Origin: Mariniflexile litorale
GTDB lineage: Bacteria > Bacteroidota > Bacteroidia > Flavobacteriales > Flavobacteriaceae
DNA length: 64,000 nt
Reading direction: 5' to 3'
Assembly (NCBI RefSeq): GCF_031128465.2
Contig: NZ_CP155618.1
Span: 1,001,501-1,065,500 of the forward strand
Below the pieces are notes generated by a model. The model did no database searches, had not been told where the DNA came from, and worked only from the letters and a program-made list of their open reading frames with translations. Positions 37,851 to 47,776 of the stretch are shown here, piece by piece; position 1 is the first letter of the stretch, and each line of letters opens with the position of its first letter. The position numbers and the translations under genes are program-made.

Positions 37851-38188
37851 TGAGTACGTTTACAATATTTTTAGCATTAATAGTTGTGGTAGCATTTTTA
37901 CTAATTGTAGTAATTATGGTTCAAAACCCTAAAGGTGGTGGATTATCTTCTTCTTTTGGAGGCGGTGGTACACAACAATTAGGTGGTGTAAAAAAGACAA
38001 CAGACTTTTTAGATAAAAGCACCTGGACATTAGCAACTTTATTGTTGGTGTTAATTCTATTATCTAATGTTGCAATTAACAGAGGTGGTGAAAGTGCAGA
38101 TTCTAAAGCTTTAGATTTAGATGCTACAACATCACAACCTTTACCTAAACCAGCACAACCAGCAAACAATACTGCTCCTGTAGAGTAG
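37850..38188 (+). CDS. secG: Preprotein translocase subunit SecG
   Basis: A 112-residue protein with two membrane helices (residues about 4-24 and 56-76) separated by the glycine-rich loop NPKGGGLSSSFGGGGTQQLGG, the SecG signature. The C-terminal tail (about 80-112) is longer than in Proteobacteria and rich in Pro, Ala and Thr, as usual in Bacteroidota. SecG assists SecYE during export. Its ATG overlaps the stop of the preceding gene by 1 nt, and a terminator follows. Confidence 0.95.
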   Translation: MSTFTIFLALIVVVAFLLIVVIMVQNPKGGGLSSSFGGGGTQQLGGVKKTTDFLDKSTWTLATLLLVLILLSNVAINRGGESADSKALDLDATTSQPLPKPAQPANNTAPVE

Positions 38189-38210
38189 TAATTTGTACTT
38201 CTATAAAATA

Positions 38211-38247
38211 AAAAATGCCAACTTTAAATGAGTTGGCATTTTTTGTT
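38211..38247 (+). terminator. Intrinsic terminator after secG
   Basis: AAAAATGCCAACT (38211-38223) pairs with AGTTGGCATTTTT (38231-38243), 13 bp, loop 7 nt, followed by a T-run. It closes the miaB-secG run before groES. Confidence 0.9.
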
Positions 38248-38338
38248 GCTGTAAGTTTGTCAGTTATCAAGCAATGGCACACTTTTAGACTACTACATTC
38301 CCGTAAACAATAATTTTTAACTTAAAAAATATATTACT

Positions 38339-38614
38339 ATGTCATTAAACATTAAACCGTTAGCAGATCGCGTTCTTATAGAACCTGCTCCCGCTGAAAC
38401 TAAAACAGCATCGGGAATTATTATTCCAGATAACGCTAAAGAAAAACCACAAAAAGGAACTGTTGTTGCTGCTGGAAAAGGCACCAAAGATGAGCCTATT
38501 ACCGTAAAAGTTGGCGACACTGTTTTATATGGTAAATATGCTGGCACCGAACTTAAATTAGAAGGTAAAGATTATTTAATAATGCGCGAAAGTGACATAC
38601 TAGCAATTGTCTAA
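38339..38614 (+). CDS. groES: Co-chaperonin GroES
   Basis: A 91-residue protein with the GroES signature at the N-terminus ([28 protein letters not shown]), the mobile loop around residues 16-32 and the C-terminal strand [15 protein letters not shown]. It forms the heptameric lid of GroEL. Normally groEL follows within a few tens of bases. Here 421 bp separate them and contain an inverted-repeat-bounded pseudogene. I found no CIRCE operator upstream; a TAAGTTTG box at 38252-38259 is a possible promoter element. Confidence 0.98.
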   Translation: MSLNIKPLADRVLIEPAPAETKTASGIIIPDNAKEKPQKGTVVAAGKGTKDEPITVKVGDTVLYGKYAGTELKLEGKDYLIMRESDILAIV

Positions 38615-38627
38615 AAGCTATACGCAA

Positions 38628-39016
38628 TAGGCTTTAAGCTATAAGCATGAGAGACTTTAAAAAGTATCATATTTGGAATTTGAGTCACGAATTAACGTTA
38701 GAAATTTACTCTATTACTAATTCATTTCCAAAAGAAGAAATTTACGGTTTAACCTCTCAAATAAGAAGATCTTCAGCCTCAATACCTACAAACATTTCAG
38801 AAGGTTGTGGCAGAGATTCATATTTAGAATTCAAATAGATTTCTAACTATAGCTTTAGGGTCGGCAAGCGAAACCGAATACTTAATCATGTTAGCAAAAG
38901 ATTTAGGTTATATAGAAGATAATCAAGCTAATGTACTTATTGAAAAAGTAAACGTAATTAAAAGTAAATCACATCAATTAAAACAAAAATTAAAATAGCT
39001 TATGGCATAAAGCCTA
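38628..39016 (+). mobile_element. Inverted-repeat-bounded element inserted between groES and groEL
   Basis: TAGGCTTTAAGCTATAAGC (38628-38646) and GCTTATGGCATAAAGCCTA (38998-39016) are inverted copies matching at 17 of 19 positions. The left arm ends immediately before the ATG of the enclosed four-helix-bundle gene, and the right arm begins at the G of its stop codon. The element would fold into a long stem with the gene in its loop, as in the intervening sequences of 23S rRNA genes that encode the same protein family. There is no transposase. Confidence 0.6.
38647..38998 (+). pseudogene. Four-helix-bundle protein (23S rRNA IVP family), frameshifted
   Basis: The frame from 38647 encodes the family's N-terminal half (HIWNLSHELTLEIYSITN, FPKEEIYGLTSQIRRSSASIP, NISEGCGRDSYLEFK) and then hits TAG at 38836. 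The rest continues in the next frame from 38837: FLTIALGSASETEYLIMLAKD, LGYIEDNQANVLIEKVNVIK, stop at 38996-38998. Dropping one T at 38836 joins the two as ...EFK-RFLTIALGSASE, exactly the family consensus, giving about 117 residues. It is therefore a single-base frameshift (or a sequencing error). The family is related in fold to bAvd of diversity-generating retroelements; its own role is not established. Confidence 0.85.
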
Positions 39017-39017
39017 A

Positions 39018-40666
<1,649 letters not shown>

Positions 40667-40667
<1 letters not shown>

Positions 40668-40681
40668 TCGAGAGCCTCGAC
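40667..40681. repeat. Short palindrome at the groEL stop
   Basis: GTCGAG (40667-40672) and CTCGAC (40676-40681) are perfect inverted copies with a 3-nt gap, beginning at the last base of the groEL stop codon. It is GC-rich against its surroundings, like short dispersed palindromes found in flavobacterial spacers. Confidence 0.4.
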
Positions 40682-40695
40682 ACGCAAATATTTTA

Positions 40696-40728
40696 AAAAC
40701 GCTTCAATTAATTTTGGAGCGTTTTTTT
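40696..40728 (+). terminator. Intrinsic terminator after groEL
   Basis: AAAACGCTTCAA (40696-40707) pairs with TTGGAGCGTTTT (40714-40725), 12 pairs with one G-U, loop TTAATT, followed by T residues to 40728. Confidence 0.9.
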
Positions 40729-40883
40729 ATGAATTTACTTTAAATTAAGTATATGTCTCGTAGCTAAATACAATATCAACAAAATCTCATTTATATGATA
40801 ACTTTTTTACATAAAACACACCCCTGGAATGATACAAGAAGCATCAAATTAACTAACACTATTCCATGACCACATATAATTTG

Positions 40884-40891
40884 TACGTTTG
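40884..40891 (+). promoter_or_regulatory. -7 box of the methyltransferase gene
   Basis: TACGTTTG matches TAnnTTTG, 58 nt before the ATG at 40950. No clear -33 TTG. The remaining spacer 40729-40883 shows no other feature. Confidence 0.35.
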
Positions 40892-40949
40892 CTTTAATAT
40901 TTCATTCGAATATATATAATTCCCATTTGTATAGACCAATAGAATATTT

Positions 40950-41627
40950 ATGAAGAAAAAAGAAAATAGAACTAATAAAATAAAGAAACCCTGGCCAACT
41001 AAAGATGCTATGGAACAGGTTTATGCCATGAAGCTCTGGGGTAATAACAAATCTGATTTTTATTCAGGAATAGGGTCGCATCATCCAGACATTGCAAGTC
41101 CATATATAGATGTTGTAACAACATTTTTAAAGTCTTTTAAAAGTCCTCTTGTAGTATGCGATTTAGGTTGTGGCGATTTTAATATAGGAAAAGAATTAGT
41201 AAAGCACACCAAAAAGTATATTGCGGTGGACATAGTAACAAGTCTTATAGAATTTAATAAAGAGAAATTTAAAAATGAAAATTTGGAATTTCATTGTTTA
41301 GATATTGCAGCCGATAATTTACCTTCTGGGGACTGTGCTTTACTAAGACAAGTACTTCAACATTTATCGAATGCTGAAGTAAAAAACATAGTGAGGAAAT
41401 TATCTAATTTTAAATATGTTATTTTAACAGAACATTTGCCTGAAGGAAGCTTTGAACCCAATAAAGATATTATTTCAGGACAAGGGATTAGGCTAAAGAA
41501 ACAAAGTGGTTTAAACTTATTAGCTCCACCCTTTAATTTCAAAGTAAAAGAAGAAAAACAATTATCATCTGCTATTTTAAATGATAATAAAGGTGTTATT
41601 ATAACTACAATTTATAAAGTTTTTTGA
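40950..41627 (+). CDS. Class I SAM-dependent methyltransferase
   Basis: A 225-residue cytoplasmic protein. The SAM-binding motif I is VVCDLGCGDFNIGKELV (residues about 68-84), followed by an acidic residue at the end of strand 2 (YIAVDIVTSLI) and motif-II/III-like segments LEFHCLDIAADNLPSGDCALLRQVLQHLS and YVILTEHLPE. The N-terminal 40 residues are basic. The substrate cannot be inferred, since the gene stands alone between the groEL terminator and a convergent peptidase gene. Confidence 0.85.
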   Translation: MKKKENRTNKIKKPWPTKDAMEQVYAMKLWGNNKSDFYSGIGSHHPDIASPYIDVVTTFLKSFKSPLVVCDLGCGDFNIGKELVKHTKKYIAVDIVTSLIEFNKEKFKNENLEFHCLDIAADNLPSGDCALLRQVLQHLSNAEVKNIVRKLSNFKYVILTEHLPEGSFEPNKDIISGQGIRLKKQSGLNLLAPPFNFKVKEEKQLSSAILNDNKGVIITTIYKVF

Positions 41628-41638
41628 ACGTCATATTT

Positions 41639-41676
41639 AAAAAAACTCCAAAGCTTTTTTAACTCCAGAGTTTTTT
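41639..41676. terminator. Bidirectional terminator between convergent genes
   Basis: AAAAAACTC (41639-41647) pairs with GAGTTTTTT (41668-41676) around a 20-nt loop that contains its own A/T pairing. A-tract and T-tract flanks suit termination from both sides: the methyltransferase (ends 41627) and the peptidase (ends 41695). Confidence 0.6.
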
Positions 41677-41694
41677 ATCTTCTATATGCTTCTA

Positions 41695-43905
41695 CTACCT
41701 AGCACCCGGTGGGCAATAGGTTTTTAAATAATTGGTAAACAAGGTTCTTAAATGCTCGGTAGTTCCCTCGCCTTCTCTAATACCATGTGTACGGTTTGGG
41801 TAAGGCATAAACTGAAACTGTTTGTTGTGCTTTACCAATTCGTTTACTAAAATTTCGGCGTTTTGATAATGCACATTATCATCACCTGTACCATGAATAT
41901 ATAAGAGATTACCTGCTAAGTTTTTAGCGTAAGTAACAGGCGACCCACTCACAAAATCTTCTAAATTTTCTTGGGGTAATCCCATATAACGTTCCTGATA
42001 AATATTATCATAAGTTAATTGATTTGAAATAGCCGCAATGGAAATACCTGTTTTATAAATTTCGGGATATTGAAACATTAAATTTAAAGTAGCAGACCCT
42101 CCTCCACTATGCCCCCAAACAGCAATACGCTCAGGGTCTACAAAATTCCATTTTAGAATTTCTTTAGCCGCCATGGCTTGATCTTTAATATTAATTTGTC
42201 CTATGTTTCTATAAATACTTTTACGCCATTCTCTACCTTTTGGCGCTGGTGTTCCTCTATTATCTAATGAGATATAAATATAACCGTCCTCAGCCATATT
42301 CCCCACGTAGTTCCTGTTTCTGCCAGCACCATACGAGTCATTTACGGTTGTACTTGCTGGTTCAGTATACACATAAAACACCACTGGATATTTCTTTGAA
42401 GCATCAAAATTAGTTGGTTTAACCATCCATCCGTCCATTTCAACACCTTCTGCGGTCGTTACTTTAAAAAATTCTACTTTGGATTTTTCTACCAACTTAG
42501 AAAGGTTTGCTTCTATGCCGTATTCTGCATTAATAGGCTGATGATTTGCAAAGGTAATAAGTTCAGAAGCAGGCTTTGTGAAATGGTTCGAAAATGAATG
42601 AATCGCAAACGCCCCTGTTGGAGATACATTATATTCATGGGTACCTTCCAATGTTTTCGGGCTTACTAGTTCTAATTTACCTTTACCATTTAACTTCGTT
42701 TTATATAAATAACTTTGTGTTGCATTGTTAGGAGATGCCATAAAATAGACATAACCGTTCTTAATATCAATATATGACAAGTCGATAAAATCGTAATTCC
42801 CTTTGGTTATTAACTGTTCCTTTTCACCCTCCAAAGACACATTGTACAGATGTCTCCAACCATCTTTCTCAGTGGCCCATAAAATATTTTTTCCATTGTT
42901 GTACCAAATAAAATTATTGGTAAAATCGACCGTGTATTTATTTCCTGCTTGATAAATATCTACCCAAGCGGCATCTTTTTCTTCTTGAATTAACTTTGAA
43001 GCTCCCGTTTTAGGTTCTGCAATAAACAGCTTGCTCTGATTTTGCTTTCTGTTTAATTGCTGAATTAATAATTTTTCGGTTGAAGGAATAAATTCCATAC
43101 GTACTAAATAATGTTGGCGCACATCTCCAGGAATGTTTATCCAAGTTGTTTTGGCATCATCAACACTTACCACACCTACTTTACAAGCCGATGGACTTTC
43201 TCCTACTTTAGGGTATTCTAAAGGTATTATTTGCGAATAAATAGAATCGGTATTATTAATCATGTAAAACTTCTTGATATCACTCGCATCAATTTGCCAA
43301 TAAGCAATTGATTCACTATCGGGACTCCATCGAAACCCATCGCGACAGGCAAATTCTTCTTCATAAACCCAATCAAAAGTTCCATTTATTAAAGTTGCTG
43401 TACCATCGGTTGTAAGGGCTTTTATTTTTGAAGTACTTAAATCTTCAACATATATATTATTATCACTTACATAGGCTGCTAATTTTCCGTTAGGTGAAAT
43501 TTTAGCAAACATCAGCGAAGATTCTGGCAAGGTTTTACCAATTTGTTGCAAAGCTCCAGTTGCCAAGTTTAAAACCCAGTAATCACCTTTAGTATTAATA
43601 CGCCAAACGCGTTTTGTATTTGTAAACAGTAATACTTTTTGTTCATCGTTAGAAAACTTAAAATAATTAACTTCCAGAGGCGTATTCCCATTTTTAGGCG
43701 TTAATTGCTCCTTAGATATCAAAACTTTAGCTTCATTGTTAGGTAATGTATATTGAACAATACCTTCACTTTGAATGCTATAATATGATTTACCATCGTT
43801 AGACCATTTAAAACCATTTTGTGAAAACCCTTGAATTGATAATGCAATAAATAATAGGAAGACTAGAGTCGACTTTAATTTCTGTGTGAATTTAGATATG
43901 TTCAT
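41695..43905 (-). CDS. S9 family dipeptidyl peptidase IV
   Basis: A 736-residue protein with a signal peptide (cleavage near IQGFSQ). An N-terminal eight-bladed propeller (to about residue 480) includes the DPP IV substrate-anchoring Glu pair in FDWVYEEEFACRDGF. The C-terminal alpha/beta-hydrolase carries the nucleophile serine in VWGHSGGGSATL, the Asp in HGTGDDNVHYQNAE and the His in NRTHGI. DPP IV releases Xaa-Pro dipeptides from peptides in the periplasm. The propeller-hydrolase order, EE motif and length agree with the family. It stands alone between two terminators. Confidence 0.95.
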   Translation of the reverse strand: MNISKFTQKLKSTLVFLLFIALSIQGFSQNGFKWSNDGKSYYSIQSEGIVQYTLPNNEAKVLISKEQLTPKNGNTPLEVNYFKFSNDEQKVLLFTNTKRVWRINTKGDYWVLNLATGALQQIGKTLPESSLMFAKISPNGKLAAYVSDNNIYVEDLSTSKIKALTTDGTATLINGTFDWVYEEEFACRDGFRWSPDSESIAYWQIDASDIKKFYMINNTDSIYSQIIPLEYPKVGESPSACKVGVVSVDDAKTTWINIPGDVRQHYLVRMEFIPSTEKLLIQQLNRKQNQSKLFIAEPKTGASKLIQEEKDAAWVDIYQAGNKYTVDFTNNFIWYNNGKNILWATEKDGWRHLYNVSLEGEKEQLITKGNYDFIDLSYIDIKNGYVYFMASPNNATQSYLYKTKLNGKGKLELVSPKTLEGTHEYNVSPTGAFAIHSFSNHFTKPASELITFANHQPINAEYGIEANLSKLVEKSKVEFFKVTTAEGVEMDGWMVKPTNFDASKKYPVVFYVYTEPASTTVNDSYGAGRNRNYVGNMAEDGYIYISLDNRGTPAPKGREWRKSIYRNIGQINIKDQAMAAKEILKWNFVDPERIAVWGHSGGGSATLNLMFQYPEIYKTGISIAAISNQLTYDNIYQERYMGLPQENLEDFVSGSPVTYAKNLAGNLLYIHGTGDDNVHYQNAEILVNELVKHNKQFQFMPYPNRTHGIREGEGTTEHLRTLFTNYLKTYCPPGAR

Positions 43906-44025
43906 GCAATGTATTTTTAATAAGATACTTTTTTTCTGATAAAAGTTTTCGAATTTAGTATTTAATTTGAAATTTGATGCGGATTTTTCATGTGTTTAAC
44001 AGATTCTTATGATATAAAAAAAAAG

Positions 44026-44049
44026 AAACCCAAACAATTGTTTGGGTTT
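44026..44049 (-). terminator. Terminator after the HMA-domain gene
   Basis: AAACCCAAACAA (44026-44037) and TTGTTTGGGTTT (44038-44049) form a perfect 24-nt palindrome. The minus transcript continues with a long U-tract, opposite the A-run at 44015-44024. It lies 9 nt beyond the stop of the gene at 44058. Confidence 0.85.
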
Positions 44050-44057
44050 TGATATTC

Positions 44058-44429
44058 TTAATGATCGTGACTGTCATCTTCTTTATGGTCATCTTTCACA
44101 TCGGTATCTCTGTATTTACAACAAGGGTGAACCGTTTCATAAGCTTTATCAGTAGCCTTAAGCCCTTTTGTATCATGACCAACTGCGACCACACTATTTT
44201 GGATGGTTTTTAAATTGGTTTTACGAGCGTCGTAAATTAATTTCAACTCATGTGTTTTCACATCCCAAACCGCACTTTTAACACCCTTGGTATTAAAACA
44301 AGCTTTTTCTATTCTACTCTTGCACATTAAACAAACACCATCAACTTCTAAAGATGCTTTTTCATTTTTGTTTTGCGCAAATGTTATACTGGACACTAAT
44401 ACAGTTAATACTATTATTAATTTTTTCAT
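44058..44429 (-). CDS. Exported heavy-metal-associated (HMA) domain protein
   Basis: A 123-residue protein with a signal peptide (SITFAQ). One HMA ferredoxin-like domain follows, with metal motif EVDGVCLMCKSRIEKACFNTKGVKSAVWD (CxxC variant C-L-M-C), then HPCCKYRD and a histidine/aspartate-rich tail (DDHKEDDSHDH). Soft-metal binding, probably Cu, in the periplasm is inferred. It lies 61 bp downstream of a TonB-dependent receptor gene on the same strand, suggesting both serve the acquisition or handling of a metal. Confidence 0.85.
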   Translation of the reverse strand: MKKLIIVLTVLVSSITFAQNKNEKASLEVDGVCLMCKSRIEKACFNTKGVKSAVWDVKTHELKLIYDARKTNLKTIQNSVVAVGHDTKGLKATDKAYETVHPCCKYRDTDVKDDHKEDDSHDH

Positions 44430-44490
44430 AATTTTTGTTCTTTCTGCGAAAGCAGAATCTCTTTTTAATTAAACGTTTACTATTATTTCT

Positions 44491-46743
44491 TTATTTTATT
44501 TTATATCGTAACCCTGCATAATACATACTTCCAAAAATAGGTCCATATACAAAGTTGGTATCAAAATTCGAACCAAAAGGATCATCGGCCGCTAGAATAG
44601 GATTGCTTTGCCTTACATTGGTTATATTTTCACCGCCTAAATATACTTCAAATTTTGGAGAAAACACTTTGGTTATTTGTGCATTAAGCGTTGCTAATTT
44701 TGGAGTCTTCTCAGGTAATTGATATGGTATTGGATTTGTTGCTGTTGATGAAAAACGCTGTTCACCCAACCAATTAAATGTTGTATCAAACTTCCAATTT
44801 GCTATAGAATTGTCTCCCTTATGAATTTCATAGGAAGCATTAGCAAAAAATCGATGTTTTGGTGTTAATGGCTTTTCTAATTTCCCAGAGTTATACTCTG
44901 TTTTAACTTCGTAATACTTGTAAGCCAATCGCAAATCGAATTGTTCAAAGGCATTATAATTCACTTCTGTTTGAAAACTATTTGCAAAACTTTTTCCATC
45001 AAGATTATAAAAATTAACTTCTTGTGGGTTTTCATAATCTACCACCACTTGGTTTGTAAAATCGGTTATATAATAATCAACCGTTACATCCGCTTTTCTC
45101 CCAAAAAGATTAAAACCTTGTAGGTATGACACGCCGTAATTCCAAGCGATTTCTGGATCTAACCCATATATTTTTCCTGTGGAATCTAAAATATTTATAG
45201 CTCTTGATGTCGAAAATATGTTTTGATTTTCAGCAAAAATATTAGCACTACGCTTTCCACGACCAATAGATGCTCTTAAAGCCGATTTTTCCCAAGGCGT
45301 GTAACGTGCATTAATTCTTGGTGTTACAAAGGTTCCTAATAAATTATGATGATCGACCCGTAATCCTGCGGTAAGATTCAGGTTATTTAAATTATCAAAA
45401 TTGTATTCGAAAAAAGCTCCTATAGAATTTTCATTTCTTTTATAATCTGTTGTATTCACCAACTCATCATAATGATCGTAAGTATAACTTAATCCTGTTT
45501 TTACTTTATGACGAGAATCACTTATAATCGAATTATAAATAACATTGGAATATAAACTATTATGCAAAATATCATATTGCTTTAAACCAAAATAAGATTC
45601 TTGTTTATGACTGCTAAAAGCGGTTTGAACACTTACACTTTGCCAAGGAATTTCTGGATTTACATAACCAAGTTTTGCTGACACTTCGAAACGTCTGGTA
45701 TCTATTTCACTACCCCACGCATTTGTGGTTAATTTATCCGTTTTTGGATTAAAATCAAGTTCCCCAGTCTGCTTTTCATCATTTAAAAACTTTAAATTTA
45801 TAAAGCTTAAAACCCCCTTTTCAGCATTCGTATATTGCCAACGGTTCATTAAGTTTATTTGATTAAACTTGGGCATATCTAAAAAACCATCATCATTCAC
45901 ATCGTGTTCGCCATTATGAGTGTTACCATGAATATATAAACCAGTATCCCATTTATCAGTTACTTTGGTGTTAATATGAGTGTTTAACTCTAATCGTTCA
46001 CTTGTTGCTCCATAGAGATTTACATATAGTCTATCATCCATTGATGGTTTAACGAGTTCGGCATTAATTTGTCCCGCAATGCTTTCGTAACCGTTAACTA
46101 CACTTCCAGCTCCTTTAGTAATTTGAATACTCTCTACCCAGGTACCAGGAATAAAACTTAAACCATATGCTTGTGATGCACCACGAATAGACGGAATATT
46201 TTCGGTAGCAATTAAAATATACGGACTAGTAAGTCCTAACATTTTTATTTGACGTGTGCCTGTTACAGCATCAGCAAAATTAACATCGATAGATGGATTT
46301 GTTTCAAAACTTTCCGAAAGGTTACAGCAAGCTGCTTTTAATAATTCGTCACTACTCACTGTAAACGTATTAGTAGCTTGTAAGTACGATTTTGCCGTAG
46401 TTTGTTTTCTAGAAGTTACTGTTACAGCATTTAAATTATCCGTTGGTTGCAACCAATGATGTACCATTTTTGGTTGAGTAAGGGTTAAGGTGTCTGTTTT
46501 GAAACCTACGTAACTAACAACCAGTTTTGTATTTTCCTTTGAGTAGGCAAGTGAAAACTTCCCATCCATATCGGTAACCGTTCCAATACTGGTATTTAAC
46601 CAGTATACATTAGCTCCTGCTAATCCTATGTGTTCGTTTTTTTCATTAGCTTCCATAATCATCCCGGTTATTTTTTCTTGGGAAAGCAGTATAAATGGAA
46701 GTAGAAATAATATATATGATATATTCTTTTTTTTCATTTTCAT
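44491..46743 (-). CDS. TonB-dependent receptor, probable metal uptake
   Basis: I prefer the ATG at 46743 (or 46737), which gives a clean signal peptide ending FILLSQ. A carboxypeptidase-regulatory-like domain (about 25-105: LAGANVYWLNTSIGTVTDMDGKFSL) precedes the plug (NAVTVTSRKQ, TGTRQIKMLGLTSPYILIATENIPSI, ESIQITKGAGSVVNGYESIAGQINAEL) and a beta-barrel ending YYAGLRYKIK. A CC pair (LLKAACCNLSESFETNPSID) at the start of the plug and the neighbouring HMA and HYC_CC_PP genes suggest copper or another soft metal. It is shorter than SusC-type transporters and has no SusD partner. Confidence 0.9.
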   Translation of the reverse strand: MKMKKKNISYILFLLPFILLSQEKITGMIMEANEKNEHIGLAGANVYWLNTSIGTVTDMDGKFSLAYSKENTKLVVSYVGFKTDTLTLTQPKMVHHWLQPTDNLNAVTVTSRKQTTAKSYLQATNTFTVSSDELLKAACCNLSESFETNPSIDVNFADAVTGTRQIKMLGLTSPYILIATENIPSIRGASQAYGLSFIPGTWVESIQITKGAGSVVNGYESIAGQINAELVKPSMDDRLYVNLYGATSERLELNTHINTKVTDKWDTGLYIHGNTHNGEHDVNDDGFLDMPKFNQINLMNRWQYTNAEKGVLSFINLKFLNDEKQTGELDFNPKTDKLTTNAWGSEIDTRRFEVSAKLGYVNPEIPWQSVSVQTAFSSHKQESYFGLKQYDILHNSLYSNVIYNSIISDSRHKVKTGLSYTYDHYDELVNTTDYKRNENSIGAFFEYNFDNLNNLNLTAGLRVDHHNLLGTFVTPRINARYTPWEKSALRASIGRGKRSANIFAENQNIFSTSRAINILDSTGKIYGLDPEIAWNYGVSYLQGFNLFGRKADVTVDYYITDFTNQVVVDYENPQEVNFYNLDGKSFANSFQTEVNYNAFEQFDLRLAYKYYEVKTEYNSGKLEKPLTPKHRFFANASYEIHKGDNSIANWKFDTTFNWLGEQRFSSTATNPIPYQLPEKTPKLATLNAQITKVFSPKFEVYLGGENITNVRQSNPILAADDPFGSNFDTNFVYGPIFGSMYYAGLRYKIK

Positions 46744-46875
46744 CAGAATTGATAACAACTTCATAAATATGCTTTCAAAAACACGAATGCATATATATAA
46801 TATGTTTTAAGATTTAAATTTAATAATTAGGTATGTCCCAGTAGTTAATCGGGATTTACAAAAAAAATCTATTAA

Positions 46876-47283
46876 TCAAATAATAAAAACTTGGTCTAAA
46901 ACCTGAATATCGGCAACCAAATGAGGTGGAGAGTAATTTTTATGAGGAATAACATGTTCAGCTAACCCTTGAGAAACACTAATAAATGTATAGGTAAAAC
47001 TTGCAATGAATAGTTGTTGCTGAAAATTAAAATCTTCAAAAGAAGTAAGTCTTAAATTATCTTGACCTTGAATAACATTTACTTCATCTTTACAACATAT
47101 TTTTTTTCTGATAGTTTGTTGATCTGTTTCAAAAGCACCCATAATACATTTTTGGGCTTCAGTAAAAACAGAAACATCTACCAAAACATCACCACAAAAA
47201 TGCTTTTCAATAGTAAAAGAAACTGTTGAAAACATTACAAGCAATGCTAAGAGCACTGAAAAACTTTTATGTAAAAATTGCAT
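46876..47283 (-). CDS. HYC_CC_PP family small exported protein
   Basis: Using the ATG at 47283 (MQFLHKSF) gives about 135 residues with a signal peptide; the longer frame to 47328 is less likely. The three landmarks of this Bacteroidota family are present: HFC (a variant of H-Y-C) near the mature start (TIEKHFCGD), CC (KKICCKDE) and PP (NYSPPHLV). Conserved Cys/His suggest metal binding. It lies 110-130 bp upstream of the TonB receptor and HMA genes on the same strand, so the three may form a metal-handling unit. Biochemical function is not known. Confidence 0.78.
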   Translation of the reverse strand: MQFLHKSFSVLLALLVMFSTVSFTIEKHFCGDVLVDVSVFTEAQKCIMGAFETDQQTIRKKICCKDEVNVIQGQDNLRLTSFEDFNFQQQLFIASFTYTFISVSQGLAEHVIPHKNYSPPHLVADIQVLDQVFII

Positions 47284-47347
47284 TATCACCGTGCGAAAAT
47301 ACAAAAAATTAAAAATAATAATCCTCATTTACAAAATGATTAACATT

Positions 47348-47776
47348 TTAATTTTTAATTTTATGATAGTAAAATGCAGGCAATAAAAGAATTAGTATAA
47401 TCGGTTGAATTAAAAACCTACGCACATTAAAAAACAAATAATAATCTTCTTGTCTTGGGTTAATAACAAAATACAAATAAATTATTATTAGAATTACATA
47501 AGCTAAAATATAAATAAGCATAGAAAATTTAACAATGCTTTTATCTTTAAAAACCACGTATAATATTCCTAATGAAATAGCGGTGTTTAGTATAAATCGT
47601 AACGAGGTAAATAATGTTACTTTAAAAATTTCTCGTCTTGGACTGTCCATATACAAATAGTCGTTTTGAAAAAACGTTAGATAAGGGTCGTAAAACAAGT
47701 CACTTTCAAAAAGTCGAATTAAAATCAACAATCCGAATAACACAATCAATAAAACGTATTTTTTGGAATTACTCAT
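47348..47776 (-). CDS. Exosortase F system-associated protein
   Basis: A 142-residue membrane protein with about four helices (residues about 8-22, 50-72, 78-100 and 118-136). A conserved soluble stretch FESDLFYDPYLTFFQNDYLYMDSPR follows helix 1. It is the typical partner gene of exosortase XrtF. Its start overlaps the end of xrtF by 8 nt. Role in the sorting reaction is unknown. Confidence 0.85.
   Translation of the reverse strand: MSNSKKYVLLIVLFGLLILIRLFESDLFYDPYLTFFQNDYLYMDSPRREIFKVTLFTSLRFILNTAISLGILYVVFKDKSIVKFSMLIYILAYVILIIIYLYFVINPRQEDYYLFFNVRRFLIQPIILILLLPAFYYHKIKN

Noticed and set aside
38189-38338. Search for a CIRCE operator upstream of groES
   Set aside because: No TTAGCACTC/GAGTGCTAA dyad is present; only the secG terminator and a possible TAAGTTTG box.
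38628-39016. Diversity-generating retroelement, because the gene is fold-related to bAvd
   Set aside because: No reverse transcriptase, template repeat or variable repeat is visible nearby.
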